Part shown: piece by piece, positions 28,201-36,332 of the stretch
Layout: the number at the start of each line of letters is the position of its first letter
Position numbering within the stretch: position 1 is the first letter of the stretch
Origin: Porticoccaceae bacterium LTM1
GTDB lineage: Bacteria; Pseudomonadota; Gammaproteobacteria; Pseudomonadales; Porticoccaceae
DNA length: 64,000 nt
NCBI GenBank assembly: GCA_030252795.1
Contig: CP127080.1
Span: 2,869,501-2,933,500 of the forward strand
Direction of reading: 5' to 3'
The notes under the pieces: model-generated
Seen by the model: only the letters and a program-made list of their open reading frames with translations
What the model was told of the DNA's origin: nothing
Database searches by the model: none
Position numbers and translations under genes: made by a program

Positions 28201-28372
28201 TCTGAACGCCAGTCTTTTTACCAAGTTCCAACAATGATTCACCGGCTTTTTTTGCCTTAATATCAATTTTAAATACTGATGATTCAGCCATAGCTGTTGC
28301 AGCACAAAGCAGCATTGCAGATGCAACACCAACTGACAAACGATTTCGGTTTACATTTTTTAGTAATTTCAT
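25277..28372 (-). CDS. TonB-dependent receptor with STN signalling domain (module 3)
   Basis: A 1031-residue outer-membrane transducer-type receptor. Signal peptide at 1-29, STN domain at about 33-105 (LLELGKKTGVQIMVPHNLG), TonB box VEELVVTGSRIR at 120-131, plug with NLRGVGSEGTLVLVDGRR and SAIYGSDAIGGVINF, then a barrel ending YMEVSKDFEI. The ribosome binding site is GAGGTGGG just upstream of the ATG. It has the same order of parts as the receptors at 2865 and 19452 but is 40-50 residues longer, mainly in barrel loops. Substrate unknown. Confidence 0.92.
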   Translation of the reverse strand: MKLLKNVNRNRLSVGVASAMLLCAATAMAESSVFKIDIKAKKAGESLLELGKKTGVQIMVPHNLGKAINLPRLTGEYTLTSALDKLLDGTGLKYEVLSDDAILVEREDEGAEKDVQKKDVEELVVTGSRIRNSKPTSHVKVLTRDELDRMGVNTAADIVASLPQNNNNVNLASTTINGGENDTPYGTLGEAAANLRGVGSEGTLVLVDGRRMASSPGFSADGRVNLGTIPAAAIERVEILLDGASAIYGSDAIGGVINFILKKDYIGALTKVRYEDSVNNADNFTLTQTLGYSWDSGSVLATMSYGETDGASTYKAGWYTNDFRYLGGRDRRAISGGRYSSIYGLRDSSDDPWDWVDGVIDQDAYENSSWDKSDLILFDYYSEEDREALGLYYDEPALGLEGTPTSKSKSVTLKVEQQLTDSLEVYANALWSSSENHADRGPFRTTFVVPTTNPFNKFGKEAYVAKNFLNEFREQGMRGNSQTNNYKRVSYDVGFKFDAGFKDWLIDVNYGYGEEQGQYSSWSMSTYSENEALASAVAGIQMKFISSGKYEPVLDGDGETISVPALNLFGDGSDHDPDLDLNSLVIDSAGRGPATVNEYFDISADGELFDISGGTVRMAINLNHREEHLDWSKAKWLVGLRSSTSDDMAREVFGFGAELSVPLVGEANNFPMVDSLILSLAGRYEDYRFEGYFYGDDKPLAKKSFDSVNPRLGIAWGVTPEVTIRGSWGESFRAPPLEWLHAEVKETERTIYDYYHPNPESVPGAEYFPNGDYWLVKTENVRTLSGGNPDLKPETATNTNFSVTYEPEYLEGFKVTATLSSIEWANRLTRLYWGSLEVRENPELFPELVVRDPDTGLVTFAASKPVNGWSRKNKSLDLDVSYQMETDIGFFDFNIYAVETLKQYDQTVPTIAPKDRVGLLTGTDRFKIRAKAGWSGDNKGVTLYANWRSGYHLTDYYENKISDKWMPHATTYDLTAYLDIPEYSTKVNFGVKNVLNKSWDFMDYFRGPWDSRRFDPRGRMVYMEVSKDFEI

Positions 28373-28428
28373 TACTTACCCACCTCATAGTGTTCCAGAT
28401 TAGAGGCCAACAAACTCAGGCCTACCCC

Positions 28429-28458
28429 ATACACGGAGCCACGAAGCTTTTACCCTAC
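28429..28458 (-). promoter_or_regulatory. Predicted ECF-sigma promoter of module 3 receptor
   Basis: On the minus strand: GTAGGG (28458-28453), 17 bases, CGTGTAT (28435-28429). It is wedged directly after the FecR stop codon at 28460 and 56 bases before the receptor ATG. Confidence 0.65.
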
Positions 28459-28459
28459 A

Positions 28460-29515
28460 CTATCTATTGGAATCACCTACCACAACGATTCGATCAAAAT
28501 AGGTCGATACTTTAATAGGCAACATCTTCTCAAATCCAACCAGTGCCATTCCGACATTATCCGTACGAACTGTCGCAAATACTTTCATTTCCATAATTGA
28601 TGAATCTTCGATCAAAATCTTTTTCACTGTATAACGATTCAATTCTTTAACAACTTCGGACAATGAAACATCAGAGAAAACCAGAATACCTGACTTCCAC
28701 TCACCCATGCCGAATCCGTCATTATCTCTAGTTACCAGAAAATCATGAGATCGGCTATTAAACTTTACCAACAACCCTGACTCCACCCTTAGTGGAACTC
28801 TCGCATCATGAATCAAAGTCCCTGTTTCAGAAGGAGATAATCGTTTCAATTTATCGAAATTCTCCCCTCCTTTTTCATGCAGGGCGATGCTCCCTTCTTT
28901 TACACCAACAACAAAACCATCTGATGTCATTCTCAAATTAAAACTGGTACCCAGAACAGTTATCGTCTCTCGGCCCAAATCAATAGTGAACGGCCGATTC
29001 TCATCAGGTCGTACATCAAAGAAAGCTTCACCTCGATCGAAGACAACCTTTCTACCCATATCATCAAACTCTGCAAAAACTTTTGTAGCCGAGTTCAAGA
29101 ACATCACACTACCATCAGGAAGAACAAACTCTTTTAGCTCTCCAATCCTGGTAATATATCGATCAACTTTTCCATGGCTAGGCGTCCGCTCATATTCATT
29201 AAGGGCCACAAAAATCAAGCCAACAAAAAAGACAACTGATGCCGCCAGAGACATTAATGACTTTCGATTCGCCATCTTAGACTTCCAATTCCTCTCAAGT
29301 GCATCTTCATCCAGAATTTCCAATAGCTCTGCATCATCTGACAGCACCTGTACCTTATCTATAATTTGATTAAACCCATTAAAGGCAGATTCATAATCAC
29401 TAGACTCTTTACATCTCCGACGGATATATTCTTCGTCTGCCTCTTCCGCATATAGTTTGACGACATCTGCTGCCGCCTGAGAAACAGCCAGATCTGTACC
29501 TTTTCTAGAATTCAT
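28460..29515 (-). CDS. FecR-type anti-sigma regulator (module 3)
   Basis: A 351-residue protein. Cytoplasmic part 1-84, a single transmembrane segment at about 86-106, FecR domain at about 118-215 (RYITRIGELKEFVLPDGS, LNSATKVF, RGEAFFDV, VLGTSFNLR), and a C-terminal domain with VVKELNRYTVKKILIEDSSI and YFDRIVVVG. It overlaps the upstream sigma gene by four bases (ATGA), so the pair is translationally coupled. The conserved C-terminal block is nearly the same as in the FecR proteins of modules 1 and 2. Confidence 0.9.
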   Translation of the reverse strand: MNSRKGTDLAVSQAAADVVKLYAEEADEEYIRRRCKESSDYESAFNGFNQIIDKVQVLSDDAELLEILDEDALERNWKSKMANRKSLMSLAASVVFFVGLIFVALNEYERTPSHGKVDRYITRIGELKEFVLPDGSVMFLNSATKVFAEFDDMGRKVVFDRGEAFFDVRPDENRPFTIDLGRETITVLGTSFNLRMTSDGFVVGVKEGSIALHEKGGENFDKLKRLSPSETGTLIHDARVPLRVESGLLVKFNSRSHDFLVTRDNDGFGMGEWKSGILVFSDVSLSEVVKELNRYTVKKILIEDSSIMEMKVFATVRTDNVGMALVGFEKMLPIKVSTYFDRIVVVGDSNR

Positions 29516-30108
29516 ATGGAACTACCTCCTTGAAGATCCATCAAATCTCTTCGAAGCTCTATGAGCGCATTCCTCACATACTTCTCTACCGTTTTCACAG
29601 AAACTCCCATCTTTTCGGCCACCTGAGGAAACGTTAAATTTTTGAATCTATTGAGCATGAACGCCTTACTCCAATTTGGATTCATTTTCTTCAGGGTCAT
29701 TTTCATTACTTCCAAATCTTCCAATGCTTGAGCAAGCACCTCAGGAGAACCTTCAGACGAATCTTCGACAAGTAGCGTGTGTGTTTGAACCACGTCCTCG
29801 TTACGCCGTCTGGAACTGTTCGATCGTTCAATATCTACCACAATGTTATTAGCCATTGTGAACATATATGCCCTATTCCTTTTTTCATCTTGACCAAACT
29901 TATCCTTCAGATCATTTCGTTTCGCTAATTTTGCAAAAATTTCCTGAATAACATCCTCTGGCTCACAGCAACCGCTCCGCCCCCTCAGAAACTTTTTTAA
30001 GGCTAAACTGTGTTTATGAAACAGTGACTCAAGCAACTCCTGCTGAAGTCTGGTTCCAATAAGGGTTACGCTCACTGCATCTGCTCTTCTGGACTTTTTA
30101 GTTTTCAC
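29512..30108 (-). CDS. ECF sigma factor, FecI type (module 3)
   Basis: A 198-residue sigma factor, the same length as the module 1 protein and similar to it. Region 2 has EDVIQEIFAKLAKRNDL and YMFTMANNIVVDIER; region 4 has LTFPQVAEKMGVSVKTVEKYV, which differs by only a few residues from the module 1 helix-turn-helix (LSYPQIAEKMDISVKTVEKYI). The two could therefore recognise overlapping promoters. The ATG lies 28 bases after the predicted -10. Role: drives its own operon and the receptor at 28372. Confidence 0.9.
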   Translation of the reverse strand: MKTKKSRRADAVSVTLIGTRLQQELLESLFHKHSLALKKFLRGRSGCCEPEDVIQEIFAKLAKRNDLKDKFGQDEKRNRAYMFTMANNIVVDIERSNSSRRRNEDVVQTHTLLVEDSSEGSPEVLAQALEDLEVMKMTLKKMNPNWSKAFMLNRFKNLTFPQVAEKMGVSVKTVEKYVRNALIELRRDLMDLQGGSSI

Positions 30109-30136
30109 TTGACTGAAACTTGTATTTTCTCACTCC

Positions 30137-30166
30137 GTACACGTAACCAAGTCTAGGTTACCCTAC
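30137..30166 (-). promoter_or_regulatory. Predicted ECF-sigma promoter of module 3 sigma gene
   Basis: On the minus strand: GTAGGG (30166-30161), 17 bases, CGTGTAC (30143-30137), upstream of the sigma ATG at 30108. Confidence 0.65.
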
Positions 30167-30584
30167 GCATAGCCCACAATATTTTCATTTTTCCCTAGGT
30201 TTTATCTATTTCTGGATATCGAATTTACCTCCAACCCAGAACAAATCGGAACAACACCCCAATAAACATCTTGGATTGGCAACCGCGCCCCACAAACAGG
30301 AGCCTTTGCAGCACAAATGTTTACTATGGTTTGAATTTCTTGGTATGTGGCAAGAGAAGTATCATCCAGTAGATGAGTGAGCTAGATAAATCATCGTGAC
30401 GCCTAAAAAACAGAAAAACCGCAAATGGTAATAATTACCATTCCCAATTTCTGGTATTAAGGAGCCGGATAACAACGTTATGGGGGATAAATTGCAACGA
30501 AGTGCCTGCAGATTACAGGCACTTCAAGAGGGACCATTTCAGGGCAGGGCAAGTAGCAAGAAGTCACTCCCACCCCGATAAGCT
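30167..30584 (-). other. Long leader upstream of module 3 with palindromes
   Basis: No gene seen in about 420 bases. It holds a 19-base palindrome at 30424-30442 and a hairpin AAGTGCCTG/CAGGCACTT at 30500-30524. The hairpin lies just after the gabT stop and may end the gabT transcript, though no T-run follows. Confidence 0.45.
30424..30442. promoter_or_regulatory. 19-base perfect palindrome, possible operator
   Basis: AATGGTAAT-A-ATTACCATT. The size and AT-rich symmetry are those of a Fur-family or similar dimer site, but it matches the classical Fur consensus at only about 11 of 19 positions. It is about 260 bases upstream of the module 3 sigma promoter. Confidence 0.3.
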
Positions 30585-31871
30585 CTATCTGTTCAATTCA
30601 GCAAAACACTGCTCAATAATATCCAGTCCTTCGTTAATCAGTGCATCGCTGATGGTCAGTGCTGGCAGGAAGCGAATCACATTGCCATAAAAACCGCAGG
30701 AAAGCAGCACCAGGCCCTTTTCTATCGCTTTACCAACCAACGCTTTGGTCAGTTCGGCATTGGGCTGCTCACTGTCACCGTTGTTAACCAGTTCCATGGC
30801 GATCATGGCACCGCGCTCGGCGCGAATGTCGCCAATCAGTTGTGGATACTGGGACTGCAATGCCGCCAATCGCTGTCCGAACAGTGCGCCGATCTGGTTG
30901 GCACGATCCACCAGCCCTTCTTCCTTGATGGTTTCGATTACCGCCAGTGCGGCCGCACAACCGATTGGGGAACCGCCGTAAGTACCACCCAGGCCACCCG
31001 GCATTGGTGCGTCCATAATTTCGGCTTTACCAATTACTGCGGCCAGCGGAAAACCACCGGCGATGCCTTTGGCTGAGGTCATCAAATCGGGTTCGACACC
31101 GGAGTATTCAGAGCAGAAGAATTTGCCGGTCCGGGCAAAGCCGGTTTGAATTTCGTCGGCGATCAGCACAATGCCGTGCTCGTCGCAAAGTTTGCGAAGC
31201 GCCTGCATAAAGCTGTTTGATGCCGGATAAAACCCGCCCTCACCCTGTACCGGCTCGATAATAATGGCAGCGACATCACGCGGCTCAATATCCACTTTGA
31301 ATAAATTATTCAGCGCCTTGAGGGAGTCTTTTTCGCTGACACCATGGTACGGAATTGGAAATGGCGCGTGGTAAATTTCACCAGGAAATGGTCCAAACAG
31401 GTTTTTGTAGGGTGTGACTTTACCGGTAAGTCCCATCGCCATCATGGTGCGACCATGAAAGCCGCCGTTAAAGGCAATAACACCGCGACGGCCAGTATGG
31501 GCGCGGGCAATCTTGATACAGTTCTCTACCGCTTCGGCACCTGTAGAAACAAAAATGGTTTTCTTGGGAGTATTACCCGGTGCCAGTTCGTTTAGCTGTT
31601 CGGCCAACTCTACTGCGCTGTCGTACGGTGTCACCATTACACAGGTGTGGCTGAACTTCTCCAGCTGAGCCTGAACTGCCGCCTTTACTTTCGGATGGCC
31701 GTGACCGGTGTTTACTACCGCAATGCCGGAACCAAAATCGATATAGCGCTTGCCTTCCACGTCCCAGAGTTCGGCGTTTTCTGCTCGATCGACATACACT
31801 TGTGCCAAATTGCCCTGACCGCGAGCGATGGCCTGCTCTTTGCGGGCCTGGAGTTCTGCGTTTGTTGCCAT
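30585..31871 (-). CDS. gabT: 4-aminobutyrate aminotransferase
   Basis: A 428-residue class III PLP aminotransferase. The ATG at 31871 has AGGA at good distance; the longer open frame upstream is not used. Visible motifs: VNTGHGHPKV, the STGAEAVENCIKIAR phosphate-binding stretch, FHGRTMMAMGLTGK, EPVQGEGG, ADEIQTGFARTGKFF, and TSAKGIAGGFPL, where the Lys forms the PLP Schiff base. It converts GABA and 2-oxoglutarate to succinic semialdehyde and glutamate in the cytosol. The succinic semialdehyde dehydrogenase gene is just upstream on the same strand, so the two make the standard GABA-to-succinate route. Confidence 0.93.
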   Translation of the reverse strand: MATNAELQARKEQAIARGQGNLAQVYVDRAENAELWDVEGKRYIDFGSGIAVVNTGHGHPKVKAAVQAQLEKFSHTCVMVTPYDSAVELAEQLNELAPGNTPKKTIFVSTGAEAVENCIKIARAHTGRRGVIAFNGGFHGRTMMAMGLTGKVTPYKNLFGPFPGEIYHAPFPIPYHGVSEKDSLKALNNLFKVDIEPRDVAAIIIEPVQGEGGFYPASNSFMQALRKLCDEHGIVLIADEIQTGFARTGKFFCSEYSGVEPDLMTSAKGIAGGFPLAAVIGKAEIMDAPMPGGLGGTYGGSPIGCAAALAVIETIKEEGLVDRANQIGALFGQRLAALQSQYPQLIGDIRAERGAMIAMELVNNGDSEQPNAELTKALVGKAIEKGLVLLSCGFYGNVIRFLPALTISDALINEGLDIIEQCFAELNR

Positions 31872-31888
31872 TTTCGTTTCCTTTGTTC

Positions 31889-31976
31889 GGGAGATGGGAG
31901 ACAAGAGATGAGAGACGTGTTACTCCGAAACAACCACGGAGCTACTCGTCTCTCATCTCCCATATCTCATCTCTCG
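31889..31976. repeat. Foldback element between gabD and gabT
   Basis: An imperfect long inverted repeat of GAGATG/AGAGAC-type short units. Its core is a perfect 13-bp pair, GAGATGAGAGACG (31905-31917) with CGTCTCTCATCTC (31947-31959), and a smaller CTCCG/CGGAG stem sits in the loop. It fills almost the whole gap between the two genes. It is probably a small non-coding repeat, with possible effect on the gabDT mRNA. Confidence 0.6.
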
Positions 31977-33440
31977 TTACCTATCAATGCCACCCAGGCA
32001 CATATATTTAATTTCGAGGTAATCCTCGATACCGTATTTGGAACCTTCTCGGCCGTTGCCGGATTCTTTTACTCCGCCAAAGGGAGCGGCAGCATTTGAA
32101 ATAATACCTTCGTTGACGCCGACAATGCCGTATTCCAGCCCTTCGGAGACGCGCCAGATGCGGCCGATATCGCGGGAATAGAAATAGGAGGCGAGGCCAA
32201 ACTCGGTGTCGTTGGCCATATCGATAGCTTCCTGTTCGGTGCTGAATTTAAACAGCGGTGCCACCGGGCCAAAAATTTCTTCGCGGAATACCCGCATATC
32301 GTCGCTGACATTGGTAAGCACGGTCGGGTCGACAAAGCTGCCGCCCAGTTTTGAGCGACCGCCGGTGGTTACGGTTGCACCCTTGGCAATGGCGTCGTCC
32401 ACCATAGCGCAAACATTGTCGGCAGCGCCCTGGTCAATCAGCGGACCGATATTCACATCCTGCTCGGTACCATTGCCAACTTTGAATGCCTTCTCAACTG
32501 CCGCCGTCAACTTGGTAGCGAATTTGTCGTAGATACCTTCCTGCACCAGCACTCGGTTGGTGCACACACAGGTCTGCCCGGCGTTACGGTATTTTGAGGC
32601 GAGTACTCCCTGCACCGCCGCATCAATATCGGCGTCGTCAAAAACAATAAACGGCGCGTTACCACCCAGTTCCATGGAGGTTCGCTTCATGGTGTCGGCG
32701 CACTGTTTTACCAAGTGTTTACCCACTGGGGTGGAGCCGGTAAAGGTGAGCTTGCGCACCAACGCATTGCCGGTCAGTTCGTCGCCAATTTCGCGGGTAG
32801 CACCAGCCACCATATTTATAACGCCAGCAGGAATACCAGCGCGCTCAGCAAGCTCGGCAATGGCAAATGCAGACAGTGGCGTGGCATTGGCGGGTTTACA
32901 CACTACGGTGCAACCGGCTGCCAGCGCTGGTGCAATCTTGCGGGTGAGCATGGCGTTGGGGAAATTCCACGGTGTGATGCACGCCACTACGCCAATCGGC
33001 TGCTTGATGCACACCAGACGCTTGTCGTTGGAAGGATGTGGAATGGTGTCACCGTAAATACGTTTGGCTTCTTCGGCAAACCACTCTACGTAGCTGGCAC
33101 CGTAAGCAATTTCACCTTTGGCTTCGGCCAGCGGCTTGCCCTGTTCGGCTGTAAGAATGGCAGCCAGGTCGTCCTGATGTTGCATCATCAGGTTGAACCA
33201 GTTACGCAATAAATTGGCGCGCTCCGCTGCCGGGCGCTGGCGCCAGTTTTTTTGTGCCTGATTAGCCGCTTCAATAGCACGTCTGGTTTCAGCAGTACCG
33301 CATTTGGCAACTTTGGCCAGAGTTTCTCCAGTAGCCGGGTTGGTTACAGTAAACAACTGGCTGCTGTCGGCTGCCTGCCATTTACCATCAATGTAAGCCT
33401 CTGTTTTTAGCAGGGCGTTATCTTGTAAGGCGATTGCCAT
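31977..33440 (-). CDS. gabD: Succinate-semialdehyde dehydrogenase, NAD(P)-dependent
   Basis: A 487-residue aldehyde dehydrogenase from the ATG at 33440, with GGAG six bases upstream; a long open extension to 33527 is not used. Motifs: PIGVVACITPWNFPNAMLTRK, FTGSTPVGKHL, the catalytic Glu in SMELGGNAPFIVFDDAD, the catalytic Cys in RNAGQTCVCTNR, and EEIFGPVAPLFKF. The KPANATPL and ALVRKLTFTGS patterns fit the GabD subgroup, which oxidises succinic semialdehyde to succinate. It is transcribed before gabT, and the stop is near the foldback element. Confidence 0.92.
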   Translation of the reverse strand: MAIALQDNALLKTEAYIDGKWQAADSSQLFTVTNPATGETLAKVAKCGTAETRRAIEAANQAQKNWRQRPAAERANLLRNWFNLMMQHQDDLAAILTAEQGKPLAEAKGEIAYGASYVEWFAEEAKRIYGDTIPHPSNDKRLVCIKQPIGVVACITPWNFPNAMLTRKIAPALAAGCTVVCKPANATPLSAFAIAELAERAGIPAGVINMVAGATREIGDELTGNALVRKLTFTGSTPVGKHLVKQCADTMKRTSMELGGNAPFIVFDDADIDAAVQGVLASKYRNAGQTCVCTNRVLVQEGIYDKFATKLTAAVEKAFKVGNGTEQDVNIGPLIDQGAADNVCAMVDDAIAKGATVTTGGRSKLGGSFVDPTVLTNVSDDMRVFREEIFGPVAPLFKFSTEQEAIDMANDTEFGLASYFYSRDIGRIWRVSEGLEYGIVGVNEGIISNAAAPFGGVKESGNGREGSKYGIEDYLEIKYMCLGGIDR

Positions 33441-33631
33441 CATTATCTCCCGAACTCTGGGTGGCACTGGGTACATTCGATTGTTGGTCGATTTATGCAC
33501 CATTATGAAAGATGCGAAAAATAGCAATTAATTCGTTGCGATTCTCTACCCTGTGTGGGTAGGGAGTAGCTCTTTTAATTATTGCTGAAGTCACTGGATT
33601 GCTTCGTCGTTTCACTCCTCGCAAAGACGTT

Positions 33632-35257
33632 CTAGCCTGGCAGCTGATAACCGGCAAACTGCTGGCGCAGGGTTTTCTTGCTGACTTTCCCGGTGGCGGT
33701 ATGGGGAAGCTCTTCCACTATTTCACAAGCATCCGGCAACTGCCATGAAGCCACTTTATCGCGAAGGTAGTCGAGTACATCTTTTCCGTTCGCCTTTACT
33801 CCAGCTTTAAGCACCACCACCAGAAGCGGTCGCTCGCCCCAGCGCGGGTGATGTATGCCAATGGCAGCTGCCTCTGCCACCGCCTCGTGGCCCAGTGCCG
33901 AGTTTTCAAGATCAATGGAGCTGATCCATTCACCACCTGATTTGATCATATCCTTGCTTCGGTCGGTGATGGACAGGTAGCCATGTTTATCGATAGTGGC
34001 GACATCACCGGTATCAAACCAGCCGTTTTCAAAATGATCATCCAGTCCTTCCATTCGGAAGTAGCTACTGGCTACCCAGGGGCCACGTACTTTCAGCTCA
34101 CCCGCACTGACTCCATCCCAGGGCAACTCGTTGCCTGCGGAATCCTCGATTTTTAACTCGACACCAAAAATTGCGCGCCCTGCTTTCAATTGCTGCTTTC
34201 GCCGCTGCTCCGGTTCCAATACTTCACTGCCAGGCATTGGGGAGTTATAGACGCCAAGGGGACTGGTTTCAGTCATTCCCCAACCGGGGTGCACCGTAAC
34301 GCCGTAACTCTCAAGTGCTGTCATTAACGTCTCTGAGCAGGCAGCACCACCAACTACCACTGATTTAAGTGAAACAATCCGCTCACCGCTGTTTTGAAGG
34401 TAGTCGATCAGGGCATTCCAGATAGTGGGCACCCCCAGTGAATAGCTGACCTTATGGTGGTTGATCAGTCGGGTCAGGGTTTCGCCGTCGAGCATTTTGG
34501 GGCCTGGAAGTACCAGCTTGGCGCCGGTCATTGCTGCTGCATGAATAGAGCCCCAGGCGTTTACATGAAACATCGGTACCATTGGCATCAATACGGTATG
34601 GCTACCAATACCCATGACATCCGGTAGTGCTGCCATCATGCTATGCAGCACCATACTGCGATGGCTGTAAAGCACCCCCTTGGGGTCACCGGTGGTACCC
34701 GAGGTATAACAGAGTCCGGCAGCGTCACTTTCATCCAACTCCGGCCAGCGGCAGTGAATAGACTCTTCAGCCAACAGGGTTTCGTAGCAATAGGGTTTAT
34801 TCAGGGTGTTGTCAGGCATATGCGCCTGGTCGGTGAGAACAATATAGCCCTTCACTTTTTGCAACTGTGGCTGCAGTTTTTCCACCAACGGCACCAAAAG
34901 AGGATCCACAAACAGCCACTGATCTTCGGCATGATTGATGATATACACCAACTGCTCTGGAAACAGTTTCGGGTTGATGGTCTGACACACCGCACCCATG
35001 CTGGCAACAGCAAAGTAGAGTTCGAAGTGTCGGTGATCGTTCCAGGCCAGGGTGCCGATTCGGTCCCCCTTCTTCACACCCAATTCACGCAGCGCATTGC
35101 CCAGTTGGTTCACTCGCCTAAACGCTACCCCGTAACTGTAATGCTGCCCTGGGTTATCCACCGTCACCGAAGCAATTTCCCGGTTCCAGTGTACCTTTTG
35201 TGCATGTCGCATGATCGCGGTTACGGTCAGTGGATAGTCCATCATCATCCCGAACAT
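33632..35257 (-). CDS. Acyl-CoA ligase (AlkK/DmdB-like AMP-forming)
   Basis: A 541-residue adenylate-forming enzyme. AGGAG lies eight bases before the ATG. Motifs: P-loop [47 protein letters not shown], and the catalytic Lys in [15 protein letters not shown]. The opening [19 protein letters not shown] resembles the medium/long-chain acyl-CoA synthetases of the AlkK group, and also the methylmercaptopropionate-CoA ligases of DMSP breakdown. The choice between fatty acid and methylthio-propionate cannot be made here. It is divergent from the ureohydrolase gene, 97 bases away, and 190 bases upstream of gabD. Confidence 0.87.
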   Translation of the reverse strand: MFGMMMDYPLTVTAIMRHAQKVHWNREIASVTVDNPGQHYSYGVAFRRVNQLGNALRELGVKKGDRIGTLAWNDHRHFELYFAVASMGAVCQTINPKLFPEQLVYIINHAEDQWLFVDPLLVPLVEKLQPQLQKVKGYIVLTDQAHMPDNTLNKPYCYETLLAEESIHCRWPELDESDAAGLCYTSGTTGDPKGVLYSHRSMVLHSMMAALPDVMGIGSHTVLMPMVPMFHVNAWGSIHAAAMTGAKLVLPGPKMLDGETLTRLINHHKVSYSLGVPTIWNALIDYLQNSGERIVSLKSVVVGGAACSETLMTALESYGVTVHPGWGMTETSPLGVYNSPMPGSEVLEPEQRRKQQLKAGRAIFGVELKIEDSAGNELPWDGVSAGELKVRGPWVASSYFRMEGLDDHFENGWFDTGDVATIDKHGYLSITDRSKDMIKSGGEWISSIDLENSALGHEAVAEAAAIGIHHPRWGERPLLVVVLKAGVKANGKDVLDYLRDKVASWQLPDACEIVEELPHTATGKVSKKTLRQQFAGYQLPG

Positions 35258-35278
35258 TTATTCTTCTCCTGCAGCTAT

Positions 35279-35296
35279 ACCAATTAAGGTATTGGT
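35279..35296. promoter_or_regulatory. Short inverted repeat in divergent promoter region
   Basis: ACCAAT (35279-35284) and ATTGGT (35291-35296) with six bases between, located between the divergent acyl-CoA ligase and ureohydrolase genes. Possible operator; no protein assigned. Confidence 0.25.
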
Positions 35297-35354
35297 CAAA
35301 AGCGCCAACTCTTCTTATAGTGGCAGTCATTATTCAAAAGCGTAGTCTGAAATC

Positions 35355-36311
35355 ATGTCGAACGAATTCAATCAGCCGCTAGGCGGCAACGAAATGCCCC
35401 GATTTGGCGGCATTGCCTCTATGTTCCGGCTGCCAATCCAGGCAAATGCCGAAGGCCTGGATATTGCTTTGATCGGGGTACCACTGGATATTGGCACCAG
35501 CAACCGCTCCGGCACCCGCTATGGACCGCGCCAGATTCGCACCGAATCTGTATTGGTTCGCCCTTACGGTATGTACACTCGCGCAGCACCCTTCGACAGT
35601 TTCCAGATAGCCGACCTGGGTGATGTGGCGGTTAACCCGTATAGCCTGGAGAAGTCGGTCGAGTTGATCGAGAAGTACTACGACGGGGTGATGGCCCAAA
35701 ACAGCAAAACCGTTTCTTTTGGTGGCGATCACACCATTGCTTTACCGATTTTGCGCGCCCTGCATAAAAAACACGGCAAGATGGCGCTGATTCATGTGGA
35801 TGCCCACGCGGATATCAATGACACCATGTTTGGCGAGAAGGTTGCCCACGGCACTATTTTCCGACGCGCCATTGAAGAGGGGCTGGTGGACGCCAACAAG
35901 ATGACCCAGATCGGTCTGCGCGCTACGGGCTATTCCGCCGAGGACTTTGACTGGTCACGAGAGCAGGGTGTTCGTGTGGTTCAGGCTGAAGAGTGCTGGC
36001 ACAAGTCACTGGAACCACTTATGGCAGAAGTGCGCGAGCGTATCGGTCCTGATACACCCTGCTATTTGAGTTTTGATATCGACGGACTCGACCCATCAGT
36101 AGCTCCTGGCACTGGTACCCCGGAGCCGGGCGGCCTGACTACCGCACAGGGGCTTGAAATCATTCGCGGCTGCTGGGGACTCAATATGGTGGGAGCCGAC
36201 TTGGTAGAAGTTTCGCCACCTTACGACACCACTGGCAATACATCACTGCTGGCAGCGAACTTGATTTTTGAAATGTTGTGCAGTTTCCCCGGCTGTATGC
36301 GGCGGGATTGA
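35355..36311 (+). CDS. gbuA: Ureohydrolase, probable guanidinobutyrase
   Basis: A 318-residue arginase/agmatinase family enzyme. Mn-binding motifs: GGDHTIALPI, HVDAHADINDTM, and SFDIDGLDPSVAPGTGTPE. The N-terminal stretch QPLGGNEMPRFGGIA and the end VEVSPPYDTTGNTSLLAANL look like Pseudomonas guanidinobutyrase (GbuA) rather than SpeB-type agmatinase. That enzyme splits 4-guanidinobutyrate into GABA and urea, and the gabT/gabD genes on the other strand would take GABA to succinate. Agmatinase remains the main alternative. Its transcript runs into the foldback element at 36333. Confidence 0.85.
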   Translation: MSNEFNQPLGGNEMPRFGGIASMFRLPIQANAEGLDIALIGVPLDIGTSNRSGTRYGPRQIRTESVLVRPYGMYTRAAPFDSFQIADLGDVAVNPYSLEKSVELIEKYYDGVMAQNSKTVSFGGDHTIALPILRALHKKHGKMALIHVDAHADINDTMFGEKVAHGTIFRRAIEEGLVDANKMTQIGLRATGYSAEDFDWSREQGVRVVQAEECWHKSLEPLMAEVRERIGPDTPCYLSFDIDGLDPSVAPGTGTPEPGGLTTAQGLEIIRGCWGLNMVGADLVEVSPPYDTTGNTSLLAANLIFEMLCSFPGCMRRD

Positions 36312-36332
36312 ATTAGCGCTGAATCGCACTCT

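Noticed and set aside
31871-31904. Upstream extension of gabT
   Set aside because: It would run into the foldback element; the ATG at 31871 has a proper ribosome binding site and the family start.
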